Assembly: GCF_002994745.2 (NCBI RefSeq) | Contig: NC_037092.1 | Span: 77,199,824 to 77,263,823, forward strand | From: Rosa chinensis | Lineage: Eukaryota; Streptophyta; Magnoliopsida; Rosales; Rosaceae | Direction of reading: 5' to 3' | Length of the DNA stretch: 64,000 bases | Shown here: in pieces, positions 45,885 to 56,340 of the stretch | Position numbering within the stretch: the first letter of the stretch is position 1 | Layout: the number at the start of each line of letters is the position of its first letter | Notes under the pieces: generated by a model | The model's input: the letters and a program-made list of their open reading frames with translations, nothing else | What the model was told of the DNA's origin: nothing | Database searches by the model: none | Position numbers and translations under genes: made by a program

Positions 45885-46597
45885 TGGGACAAGTTTCAAC
45901 TTTTGCATGCTATTTTCAATATATATATGGTCAACTTTTGCTAGAATATAATGCTTTCTTTGTTGGTTTTATGAATTAGATAATGAAGAAACAACAGTTC
46001 ATAAATTGCGTTGTATGAGTAGTTGTATGTTTGTAAATCACACAACAAATTTGGTATAAATCACATAACGGTTGCAAAAGCACTTTGTCCTCATATTTGA
46101 ATACACACAACATCAGAAACAAAAACCAGTTGTCTAATTGCTAAATCACACAACGTTGTTGAAAAGATGTGTTGTACAAATGCAAATAATCTCTCCCACA
46201 TACAACAGTCATAGCTTGCTCACAAATACAATTACAACTATCACACCACATATATTTTGAAATATCTGTAGTGGTAAAGATAGTCCAACAACAGTTTACA
46301 ATATTTCTATTGTCTGATCAGGTAACCAACATCATCTTGTATCTTAAGTCTGTTGTGTGAGCAGCCATTGAAACAACAAATGCATGCGGCACATGTGCCT
46401 AGCATCCAACTTTTGGCATTGACATGCCCAAAATTGGTACAACGGTTCTAAGATAGCCGTCGACCCTATGATCGACACATAACTGTGTTTCACAGTTGTC
46501 TGAGTGTTGTGATCACACAACACCGAGATAGACGACATAACTTTCCTCTTGGGACAACGGTTAACCACCGTTGTGTGATGCATTTTTTGTACTAGTG

Positions 46598-47811
46598 TCA
46601 ACAACTTTTTTGAGAGAAAAATGTTAATTCATTAATAGTTCACTGAGAAAACAAAATAATTCCCTGCCTTGTGGCACTGACAAAAAGAATCACTACTTAA
46701 GCAATTTCATCTTTTCTAAACATGAGAGAGCCATATAAATAAGCATTAGTAGATTCATGATTTAACCTACGACCCAAATCCATTTGCTAACCTATCACAT
46801 CTTCCTTAGTTAGAAGAGGTCATTGACCCTTCATCCATTATAATGTGCTTCTTCTTAAGCCCCTTAAGTTTGGGTAGTTGTGCAATAAGTGTAGCAGACT
46901 CTCTAATATGCTAAAAGTAGCGTCCACTTTAAGCCTGCAAGATTGTCAGATTGTAGTATAGAATAAATAGGGTTCGTTCAAGGCTAGGGATTGAGGGTAC
47001 ACAATTAATCACGCAAACAAACTAGCTAAAATACAAAACAAAACAAACAAAATAAAAAGAAGGGGGAAGAGAAGAAGAGAAAACTCAATTTAAATTGGGG
47101 ATTTTTAGGATTTAATGAACATTAAAAGGAAAAGTAAAAAGAGAATTTGGTTTTAGGTTTTGAAAGATCAAGAGAAGAAGATGTTAGAAGCTCAGTTATC
47201 CACCACCAATCATGCTCAAAACAAGTTATGCATCCTAGTTTCAATTACTAAAGTTATGAGGAAGAAATCAATCAAGAAACAAGTTGGAGAAAATCATGTC
47301 CCTTATTTTTACTTCCCTTAATTACTTAGTCTATGTGAACGCACAATAGTTAAGCCTATCAAACATGCAATCAAGATATAGAATGCTATGCTATTAACAA
47401 CACAATTAGTGTCAAGATGTTTAAACCATTAAGCACATATGGAAGTTTGATTGATTATAGAGTTGCATCCTACTGTGGAACGCCTACCTAGCATGCTCTT
47501 CTAATTGTTTGAAATATTAACTTTTGTCCAAAGCCTTTACTACTTATGAACAAAGAAAACAAGACGATTAAGTGAATTGTTTATAAGTCCTAGCTCCAAT
47601 TACATGCATATATCCTAAGTGTCGACCCGAAGAACACAAGCACATAAAAGTTTTCAATCAAGCAAAATCATACAATCAATCTCAAGAACCAAGTTTACTA
47701 AGATAGCATAACAAAGAGTTTATAACGTACATAATTGAGGCTTCAAACTTTGCCCCTAACAAAAAGAAAGTTAGTTACACATAGTTTAAAAACCAAAATA
47801 AAAAATATAGT
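46598..47811 (-). repeat. Diverged repeat DNA, possibly a reverse-oriented LTR fragment
   Basis: The segment 46935-47010 (GCAAGATTGTCAGATTG, GGGTTCGTTCAAGGC, GGGATTGAGGGTAC) loosely resembles the complement of the 3' end of the solo LTR at 48743-50225 (CGTGCACTTGCGAG, GAACGACC). No termini or TSD could be fixed. No gene. Confidence 0.3.
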
Positions 47812-47842
<31 letters not shown>

Positions 47843-48006
47843 CAACAACAATAATAACAACAACAACAACAACAACAACAATAACAACAACAACAACAAC
47901 AACAATAATAATAACAACAACAACAACAACAACAACAATTATAATATATTATTATTATTATTATTATTCTTGTTGCTGTTGTTGTTATTAGTATTATTAT
48001 TATTTT
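47812..48006 (+). repeat. Long (TAA)n/(AAC)n/(TTA)n trinucleotide microsatellite
   Basis: About 195 bp of TAATAA, AACAAC and ATTATT blocks, with (TAA) at the left and its complement (TTA) at the right, so the tract can fold on itself. The Cys/Tyr homopolymer frame on the minus strand is an artefact of this. Confidence 0.97.
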
Positions 48007-48159
48007 TTTAATCAAACCCAAACTGGATGCCAATATATTGTAACATAAGCCAGAACATGCCATTACATACCCTTCTGCGGTAGACAAGAAGATAGTGGTA
48101 GTACCCATAGTGGTACATAGCTATATATGGACCCCACTCATTAGACAATTAAATATGTA

Positions 48160-48737
48160 GACATAGTGAGAATCCTCCTTTGATACTACTCCAGAGGCGC
48201 TAGAGGTACATAGAGTGCAGAGAAATGCATAACTTCCTAATACAAAGAAATTATTGTAATTAGATAAACTAAAAAACATAGGGATGGGCCTAGGGAAAAA
48301 CAACCCAGCCCAAATTAAAGCCCAAGAAGGCATCCCCAAGAGAATGGGCCCAACTCAAGGCCCAGTAGCGAAGGGATGACTTGAGCTTGCCACACCATCC
48401 CCAACCTCCAGCCGTCGACCACGCTGCCCGACCTACAGCCGCCACGACCTCCCCTACGAAACCGCACAGAACTGCACAGCTATGCCACCCCAGCTATCCT
48501 CCCAGACCACCAAAGCCCCGCCTCCACACCGATCTGCCCCGAAAACTGCCATAGCCAAGCCACACTGATAGGTCCTGGAAATCCCCAGCTGAAGATACTC
48601 GTCGCCACATGTCCTGGAAGCTCTCGATGACCACCGTACCTGCACAATCTGACTGTCCCAGACTCCACCATCAGCCAATCTGCTCAAACCTTGAGCCGCA
48701 CCACCCTTATAAGACTACCGAGGTAATAGCTTTCAAG
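48160..48737. other. GC-richer unidentified segment left of the solo LTR
   Basis: C-rich, Pro/Ser/His-rich in translation on both strands, no domain seen. It resumes at 50231-50350 beyond the solo LTR, so it is probably one older repeat interrupted by the LTR insertion. Confidence 0.35.
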
Positions 48738-50230
48738 TACCCTGATGTGCTCATATTATCCTATATTTCTGTGCCTCTTAATCTTGACATTTATGTTTAG
48801 TTCTCTTGATTTATGATTCATTTACATCTTTTAATGTTTTTGTAGGTTTGTTCCATAGAAAGAAGAAAAGAAGCTAAAATGAGCTAACTAGGATTGAAAG
48901 GCAATGTGCAATCTGAGACTGAGAATCTGCCTGTGCAGAACATCCAACTTCGCCGAATTACTGAAAAATTCTCAGATAGAATCAGACAATAAGCCTTATA
49001 TCATTAGAAAGCTATGGATGTCTACTTTCTGTAGAATTTTATGGATCTTGATTTCGATACTTTTAGAGCAAGTTATGATTATTTGATTGAAGATAGGTCA
49101 GAACAAAAAACCTGCTCGGGAATTTTCATACATTCGTGGAGAACTCAAGTTTCGTGGCACAAGATTGTCAATCATAATGTTTCAAGGAAGTTAATTCAGA
49201 TGAGGATTCAATGAAGAACTTATTCCTACTTCTACAAGAAATATTTCAAGCTTTTCCCATTCCAAATCAAGAAATGAATCTAAACCCAAGTTTTACAAGG
49301 AAACATGAAGCCAAAGATGAGCAGAAATCTTCCCTATATAAGGGAGCACGAATTTTACATGAAATAAAGTCTCAGAGCATATTGAAGACGCCTAAGGAGC
49401 AGAGACAACTCATCCATCTTTCCCTTCTTTTCCCCTTCCATTCTTTTTATGTTTTTCCCATGTTTTATTAGTTATCTTTTGTTAAATCTTTTTCTAGGGT
49501 TAGGATGATGTCCTAGCATGATTGTTTATGTACTTTGATATTATATTGATGGATTTATAGTTTCTTTATATGAATTCTTAGTCACTATTTGAATTGATGC
49601 TTTATGTTTAAGTTCTTTGATTGATCACCTTAGGGCTTTGCATCTAGTAATTAGAAGATTAATTTGAGGCGTACCTGCAATATAATTCAAATTAGCTTCT
49701 TGTGATTAAGAGTTATGAATTACATTATTGTCATACCTGAAGTAATGGTTTGCATGATTCTCTTGTTTTCTAGAATGTAATGAGTCCTATGTGTTAAATT
49801 TATGCCGTACCTGGATAGACTGTATGTTAGGATATACGACCTCTTCCGTACCTGGAGAGAATCATACACTTAAGGAAAATTGTGGTCTAAGTGCCGTACC
49901 TAGACTTAGATACGGGAATTGTCATCAAAAGATTCAAAAGAATTTGTTAATTGCATTGAAACATAAATAGGATTGTTAGTGGTTGATTCTGAAACCCTAG
50001 GTTTTATCATTATTTGTTTCTTTCTTTAATTTTCACATTATTTGTTTAGTCGAAAACCTCAAAACCATATCTTCTTTCGTTTGATTGTTTATGTGTTTTT
50101 GTGTTTAGATTAATTGAGTTAGGATTTAAATTGATTATCAATCTTCAATTAGAACGACCTCGTACCTGCACACTATACTAACGACGATTCGTGCACTTGC
50201 GAGTTTTAATTAAAATTTCATAACATACCT
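48738..50230 (+). mobile_element. Solo LTR of about 1.48 kb
   Basis: Starts TGATGTGCTCATATT (48743) and ends TTTCATAACA (50225), flanked by TACCC (48738-48742) and TACCT (50226-50230), a 4/5 TSD. The end region CGATTCGTGCACTTGCGAG is typical of plant Ty3/gypsy (Tat/Athila-like) LTRs. GTACCTG/GTACCTGGA recurs several times at 49670-50180. No internal coding region. Confidence 0.6.
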
Positions 50231-50350
50231 GCCCTGCAGCCGCCCAGTACCGGCATGGCGAAACCAACTCCGATCTCGAGCGCCGCTGGACGAGAAGAAA
50301 ATCACAAAACCTAGGCGCAGAGTCTGAGTTTTTCTAGAATGTATATAGTA

Positions 50351-51344
50351 CTCTTTCTAGGGCTAGGATTTCTGAACCGAGAACCGACGTACTGCTCCTA
50401 ACCGAACCGGAATAGGGCGGTTCAGTCCGGTTCTTTATATAAAACACTTTATTTTTTGGAGGATCCGAACCGGTCTACAGCCTGCAGTTCGGTTTCGGTG
50501 CTGACTTTTGCAAACTAACAAGAACCGGAGGAACCGGTCACTAGTCCCATTTATCCATTATGCCCATATATGGCTTATAAGCCCATATACTCATGTCCCT
50601 ATCTGAAGTCCATAACCCATCTTTGATTAACTCATCAACAAACTAAAAGACAAAAAAAATCCATTTCGATCACAAATCATTCATCCATAATTCCATATCG
50701 AACTATTCTTCTTTAGTTCTTCGACTTCCTCCCTTCTTCGTTTTCCCCCATTCAATAACCTAAAAAAAACTGAGAACCCTCATTCAATCTAAAATACAAA
50801 ATCGGCCAATCCCCGCAAACCCTCATTCAATCATCTCATTCATTTGAAATCCCAGAAAACCATAAACCTTCTATCTTCACTTCTTCCCCAATTCGAAAAG
50901 ACGAAAACCCAGAAAACCATCCAACAAGTTCATCTCAAATACGAAATCAGCAAATCCCAAACCTCGCTCCTCATTCAATCTTCTGAAATCCCAAATCACA
51001 AACCTCAATCCTCATTCAATCTTCTGAATTCCCAAATCCCAAACCTCGATCCTCATTCAATCTTCTGCAAAGAGAAAGAGGGCAAAGAAGAAGTCACAAG
51101 CAGCAACTTCATCAAGGGAGAGAAGTTGAATTTGGAAGCACTTCAATTTGGACCACCCGGGTTGACCTGAAAAACTGCAAAACTGGGGCTGTTTGATGCT
51201 GTGTGCAAGAACTGGAAATAATGCATAACCGAACCGGAAAAAAGGGTTCCGGAAATGAAAAGTTTCATAACCGAATCGAAAAAAACAGTCCGGTTCCGGC
51301 AAAAAATGCCAAAATGAGAACTGATCCCAGGCCTAACTCTTTCT
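50351..51344. mobile_element. hAT-type element with 8-bp TSD
   Basis: CTCTTTCT at 50351-50358 and 51337-51344 flanks 978 bp. The ends AGGGCTAGGATTTC and (reverse complement) TTAGGCCTGGGATC are imperfect inverted repeats. Both ends are dense in CCGAACCGG and GGAACCGG words. The interior holds a direct repeat of about 42 bp, about three copies (CCTCATTCAATCTTCTG, 50970-51066). No transposase frame recognised. Confidence 0.75.
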
Positions 51345-52709
51345 GTAATGCCAAAGAAAGACCACTTTGAAGTATCCTTGGATGTGCTAGAATGTGAAGT
51401 TTTTCACCATATCTCCTATTCTCTATTAGGTTACTTGACTCTCAATACTTTTCGAAGTGGTATGAAGATCTAAATGAGTAATGTACCAGGTTTTTGGTGA
51501 CAACCTCCAATTTCCCTCAATAGGATTGCTTGATATGTACAATTTAGGAGGAGCGCACTTGAATCTCTAGATGTTAGCAACAATCTACTCTTAACAAAAA
51601 ACCCAAGTGGGTTGCACATCAAAATGCCGTATTTGACATCTGTTGATAAAGGTATAATAAATTTTGATGCAATTCTTACCGTTGTGAATATGTAGCAGAT
51701 GTAATGTGATGCTTATGCAATGTAATGTTTTTACAGGATGATACTCAAATTGTGACAGCTTCTGGTGATTAAACTGTAAGTTGTTTAAGTCCACTTCAAT
51801 TTTCCAGACCCATAGTGCTTTGTTTTTGTTGAGATGAGTTCAGAAAAGTTGAAATTGACTAACCAGGATTAAGAACTTGATTAGTAACACATGAATGAGG
51901 GAAAATGTAATGAAATCTGGTAGGAGGAAAATGTCATTAGTAATCCTGCCTCATATTGCAGTTAATTTAGTTTTTAAGTGATTGTGCTGTTGTTTTTTTT
52001 TTTTTTTCTCCAGGATAAGGTATGGGATGGCTGTGGCTTGGCCGAGTAGTTTGTCCACTCTGATTTTTCCGACTCTGTTTTACACAAAATCTAATGGTTT
52101 TTACACTTTTGAACAATGTCAATTAGCAGCGAATGTAGTTATGAACATCTACTACATAGCAGTATTTTGTAACAAAAATCAGACCAACTATTTTTTTGTT
52201 TGTACACATGATGCATACAAAATCCATCTCCTAGATCTAGGGCGAAACAATATATTCTATCACTGAATGAACGTCCCTTTTATATTAAATGTTTTTGAAT
52301 TTACATTGATGTCTCTTGATTGATAGTGAGAGGACCCTTCCATAATCTTAACGTAACAACTGTAGCCCGCGGCATCGCGCGGGTAAACTTTCCTAAAGAA
52401 TCGTGTATGCATTGATATTAATTACGAAGTGGCTCAACAAAATACGTGATTCAACAATTGAGAAGAATGACAAACGATAGAAGAAGACTAATCAGTAAAA
52501 AATAATGCATAAATTATTATACAACTAAAACTAAAATAATGTAAAACAAGTTAACTGGTCCGCACTATACATAAAAGCCGGATATGGACAAGTTTAGCAA
52601 AAGTGTTGCTCCATTTGAGCGTTCATGTGAAATGGCATACTTGTCTACCACCCTCCAACTCTTCTCTGGAAGCACGTAGTCATTTCTCAACAAAAAAAAC
52701 ACTTGAGAT
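51345..52709 (+). other. Spacer containing a WD40 gene relic
   Basis: Apart from the WD40 relic (51737-52040), nothing coding. A GC-rich inverted repeat CCCGCG...CGCGGG lies at about 52366-52383, within an otherwise AT-rich stretch that runs to the UGT87 pseudogene. Confidence 0.4.
51737..52040 (+). pseudogene. WD40-repeat gene fragment (perhaps CDT2/DTL-like)
   Basis: After an ACAG acceptor the frame reads DDTQIVTASGD*T, then GTAAGT. After a pyrimidine tract and CAG at about 52013 it reads DKVWDG. Together this is the WD40 signature ...ILTASGDQT-IKVWD with Q changed to a stop (CAA to TAA). The intron position between T and KVWD matches across the gap. Naming CDT2 is a guess from the motif wording. 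Confidence 0.5.
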
Positions 52710-54172
52710 ATGTCCAGGGAGGAGAGCTCCGACATGGTTGACCCAACCTTTTCCCCCCACGTGGCAGCGATGCCTTTTCCGGGCCGAGGCCACATCAACC
52801 CGATGATGAACCACTGCAAGTTACTCTCTTCCAAAAAACCCCAACTCCTCATCACCTTCATCGTCACCGAAGAGTGGCTCGGGTTCATCGGCTCCGACCC
52901 GAAACCCGACAACATCCGCTTCGCCACAATCCCAAACGTCATCCCCCCGAGCGCCTCAAAGCTGCCGACTTTCCCGCCTTTTATGAAGCCGTCATGACTA
53001 AAATGGAAGACCCCTTTGACCAACTCCTTGACCGGCTCGAGCCGCCGGTGACCACCATCATAGCCGATGTAGAAGTACTCTGGGGAGTTGGGGTTGGTAT
53101 CAAAAGGAATATTCCGGTGGCTCTGTTTTGGACTATGTCTGCCAAATTTCTTTCAATGCTTCACCGTTTTAATTTTTCAGGTAAGTTTGCATATACATGA
53201 TTACTGTGTCTGTCTACAAATTTTGTAAAACCCAACTGAGATTGATATGGGAAATATTGGGTTTGTTTGGTTTTGTGTTATAGATTATGGAGACCAGGAA
53301 TTGGATCAAATAGAAGAGCTTGGAGAAGTCTTTGAAGCAAATGATCCAAAGGTAATGAAGCTTGCTCTGGAATGCATTGAAATGGTTCCAAAAGCACATT
53401 ACCTTCTATTCACTTCAGTGTATGAGCTTGAACCCAAAATCTTTAACTCTTTGCAAGCTGAATTTGCTTTCCCTGTGTACCCAATTGGTCCTGCGGTCCT
53501 GCCATACCTTATTTAGAGCTAGAATATGATTCAAGTAGTGACAATGGCCTTGACTATCTAAAATGGCTAGATTCCCAACCAAAACGCTCTGTCTTGTACA
53601 TTTCACTGGGGAGTTTTCTTTCGGTTTCGAGTGCCCAAATGGATGAAATTGCTGCCGGGTTGCGAGATAGTGGGATTCGGTTCATTTGGGTTGCGAGGGG
53701 AGAGAGTTCTAGGTTGAAAGAGAGCTGTGGTGATATGGGGTTGGTTGTGCCATGGTGTGAGCAATTGAAGGTTTTGTCTCATTCTTCTGTTGGGGGGTTT
53801 TGGACTCATTGTGGGTGGAACTCAACTCTTGAAGCTGTTTTTGGTGGTGTTCCAATGCTTACTTTCCCTCTGTTCTTGGATCAAGTGCCCAACAGTAGGC
53901 AAATTGTTGAAGACTGGAGGATTGGAAAGAGGGTTAGAGAGGTACAAGGCGATGAGAGTTTGATGACAAGGGACAAAGTTGCCGAGCTGGTGCAGAGATT
54001 TATGGATCTTGAAAGCGGCGATGGAAAGGAAATGAGGAAGAAAGCGAAAGAACTCGGGGATTTGTGTCACCAAGCAATTGCAGAAGGTGGTTCATCTGAT
54101 AAGAACCTTGATGGTTTGATCAGGGATATAACCAAAGCTGCAGCCATCAAGAGGACTGATGTTCCTATTTAG
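52710..54172 (+). pseudogene. UGT87A-type glycosyltransferase pseudogene (copy 3)
   Basis: Starts ATG 52710 with PFPGRGHINPMM and catalytic His. A 1-nt deletion in a C run at about 52942-52948 breaks the frame after IPNVIP; the correct reading continues in another frame (KAADFPAFYEAVMTKMEDPF). Exon 1 lacks about ten codons before its donor (CAG/GTAAGT, 53182). A 100-bp intron ends at about 53281. Exon 2 replaces the conserved YIPG...LADLP block with a shorter, unrelated-looking stretch. An 8-bp tandem duplication (GGTCCTGC, 53487-53494 and 53495-53502) shifts the frame again before IPYLELEYD. The C-terminal part to TAG 54172 is open and holds a complete PSPG box (WCEQLKVL, HCGWNS, LDQ). It is the same type as copies 1 and 2, same strand, 34.5 kb away. 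Sequencing error is an alternative for either indel. Confidence 0.85.
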
Positions 54173-55002
54173 CGAGTTACCGCTTCCTTATTATTTACTT
54201 GTGCACCATAGTGTATATACATGGCCTTGGTGGCCTTGGGAGTGTTCAAAATGAAAATCAGCCTTCATGTTTTTGATGATGTATGTAGCCCTTTTTGCTT
54301 TGGAATCTAAATAACTGCTTCAATTAATGCTCTTTTGGCTATTTTGGGACAACATCAGATGATCAGTGCTCTTAGTTTGTTGTCTTTTTTTTTTTTTTTT
54401 GGGAGAGAAAACAATGAAGGATGCAGTTCAACTGCTAGATGTTAGGCTTTGTTCAAAATTATTATGTTTGTTGGTAGAAGTGTAGTGAAGAGTGGGTTCA
54501 AATTGAACCCTGTAAGGATTTGTTTTCTTCGTCACATGGATGCTACTGCAATTTCTCCTGATCAAGTGACTACGTGGCCTTGTAATTAGTGGGAACTTCT
54601 CCGATGAATCAGTTGTTCGGGATGCAATTGCAGGCTGAAAACGCGATTCTTTCAAGTAACGTATTATGACATGCTACTTTCATATTGTTCAATCCAAATT
54701 TGCTTGCAAATTAACGGGTGTTGTCAAATTTGACGGAGCTATACTAGTCTATGGTTTTCTCAATGAAGGTTTTTCATTTTGGCGGTAGCTGTATACGGTA
54801 CTGTTTCTTAACCATATTGAAATTGAAGAGTTTAGAAGAGTATTCCAGCACCCACCAACTACTGGTTTTCTCAATGAAGGTTTTTCATTTTGGTGGTAGC
54901 TGTATACGGTACGGTGTTTCTTAAACATTGAAGTTGATTTGATGTATACGGTACGGTGTTTCTTAACCAGATTGAAGTTGATTTGATTAATGGCCGGAAT
55001 TT
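54173..55002 (+). repeat. 3' flank of copy 3 with a local triplication
   Basis: TGGTTTTCTCAATGAAGG...GCTGTATACGGTAC occurs at 54752 and again at 54863 (111 bp apart). The part TGTATACGGTACGGTG...TTGAAGTTGATTTGAT is repeated once more 42 bp further (54943). No gene in the region; a poly-T tract is at about 54386. Confidence 0.75.
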
Positions 55003-55383
55003 AGTTTAGGGTTCATATTCAAAACCAATTGACAATAGATGGAGTGACCCAAACCCTTATAAACTCATAAGCAAAGTTATATTTTTCCAATGTGGGAGTT
55101 ATATTTATACACATTCTCAACATGCCCCTGCACGTGTGGCGATTTCTCAAGCCATACACGTGGACAAATTATATTGGGTGACGGTGAGCACGTGTGGCCA
55201 TCGCTGAAACCAAACACGTGGGTAATCTGATTTGATACCATGATAAAGTAATATGAGGTTTACATCTAAAACTAATTGGCAATGGATGAAGTAACTCAAA
55301 CCTTTATAAACTCTTAAGCAAAATTATATTTTTCCAATATGTGAGTGTATAAATGTTATATTTATACACATTCTCAACAAGTT
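55003..55383 (-). mobile_element. TRIM (terminal-repeat retrotransposon in miniature)
   Basis: Two direct repeats of about 120 bp (55007-55122 and 55254-55379), read on the minus strand as TGTTGAGAATGTG...; internal region about 130 bp. Next to the minus-strand 5' LTR is TGGTATCAAATCAG, close to the initiator-Met tRNA primer-binding site TGGTATCAGAGC. Next to the other LTR is a G-rich tract, GCAGGGGCA. AGTT flanks both ends as the visible part of the TSD. No coding capacity. Confidence 0.75.
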
Positions 55384-55749
55384 GCCAGTTCTTTCAATTT
55401 GGTGGGTGTTGATGGAAAGTTGTTGTTGCCACGTACTATAGTGAGTTTATTACTGTTTCAGTGATGATGATCGTTCAATTTTAGTTATATTGAAGTTTTG
55501 TGAAGAGTATTATACACAACCAAGTGACTATCGAGTGATACAAATTGATTATACCGTAGAAGAAGTGAAAACATTTTTTCGTTTCTTCATCTTAGTTATA
55601 TGTACATCAATCCACGGAAATGTATTTAGGCAATGCATAAAAATTACATTTTTATTTCATGTATTTTAAGTTTGGGTTAGATGGTTCATTCGATGTACTT
55701 GTATCTGTTTGTAATTTTTTGATATTCAATGAAATTTTTTCTACTTTTT

Positions 55750-56340
55750 ATCTACTATACATCGCCCGAAAAGCCCGATCCGCTAGGGCCGAAAGGGTCG
55801 GGTAGGGCTGACCTTCCGAATATGGCCAAATATGGCCAAAAAGGGCCATATTTTGTTTAACAAAAAAAAAAAAACATTATTTTTTTTCCTCAAAATATGG
55901 CTCATGATTATATAGGTAATACAAGACTCATTGTTTTTTGTTGATCATATTTAATATATTTATACATAGAGGAATTAACTTATAACATTTATTAATATTA
56001 GTTAAAGTTGTTATATTCAATTAATTATCTCTCTAAAGTTGTTATTTCACCATGGGGGTAGGAGTAAAATTCTTTGATCCTCTTTTAATAAGAAAGAGAA
56101 AAAGAAAGTAAAAAAATAAAAATTAATTATCTCTCTAAATCTCCCAATACTAATTGTTGTGTAACAAAGAAAATAAAAATTAAAGAAAACAAAGCTTACA
56201 AAATCAATTATAAAGAAAGAGAAAAATTGCATATTATAGAAAAAAGAGAAATATAATTTAAAAATAGAAAATTATTAGGGCTTATTCGGGCGGGCTTAAA
56301 GTGCCGGGCCGGGCTTGGACCTAATGAGCTCAAACGGGCT
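55750..56340. mobile_element. Possible hAT-like element with GGGC-rich ends, hosting a SINE
   Basis: The left part (GCCCGAAAAGCCCGATCC) and right part (GGGCTTATTCGGGCGGGC, GTGCCGGGCCGGGC) are islands of GGGC/GCCC words around an AT-rich core, the look of another common plant hAT-type family. Exact termini and TSD were not resolved. Confidence 0.35.
56038..56120 (+). mobile_element. tRNA-derived SINE, 3' fragment with 19-bp TSD
   Basis: CACCATGGGGGTAGGAGT and TTCTTTGATCCTCTTTT match the tail half of the SINEs at 6596 and 14654. A 19-bp direct repeat AATTAATTATCTCTCTAAA (56019-56037 and 56121-56139) brackets it. An A-rich tail is present. Confidence 0.8.

Larger units (their letters stand above)
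24830..46597 (+). mobile_element. Large decayed autonomous-type CACTA (En/Spm) element
   Basis: The right end is ...GTTGTGTGATGCATTTTTTGTACTAGTG, ending at 46597. The left end is degenerate: CACGAACTTTATCATACAACGGT at 24830 aligns with the complement of the right end (CACTAG...GCATCACACAACGGT) but has lost the CACTA tip. Sub-terminal CACACAACG and TCTGTTGTGTGA words fill both flanks (24850-25180, 46010-46590). Inside are TNPD, TNPA and ULP1-like coding relics in order on the + strand. A copia element and a second CACTA are inserted in it; without them the element is about 10.4 kb. Many stops make it non-autonomous now. Confidence 0.75.

Noticed and set aside
45603..45979. Several open frames with Tyr-Ile and Cys-Val repeats
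   Set aside because: They translate the (AT)n(GT)n microsatellite.
45811..46600. CRISPR-like or satellite array from repeated CACACAACG words
   Set aside because: Spacing and orientation are irregular, as in CACTA sub-terminal repeats; this is plant nuclear DNA.
47743..48108. 121-aa Cys/Tyr-rich minus-strand frame
   Set aside because: Translation of the trinucleotide microsatellite.
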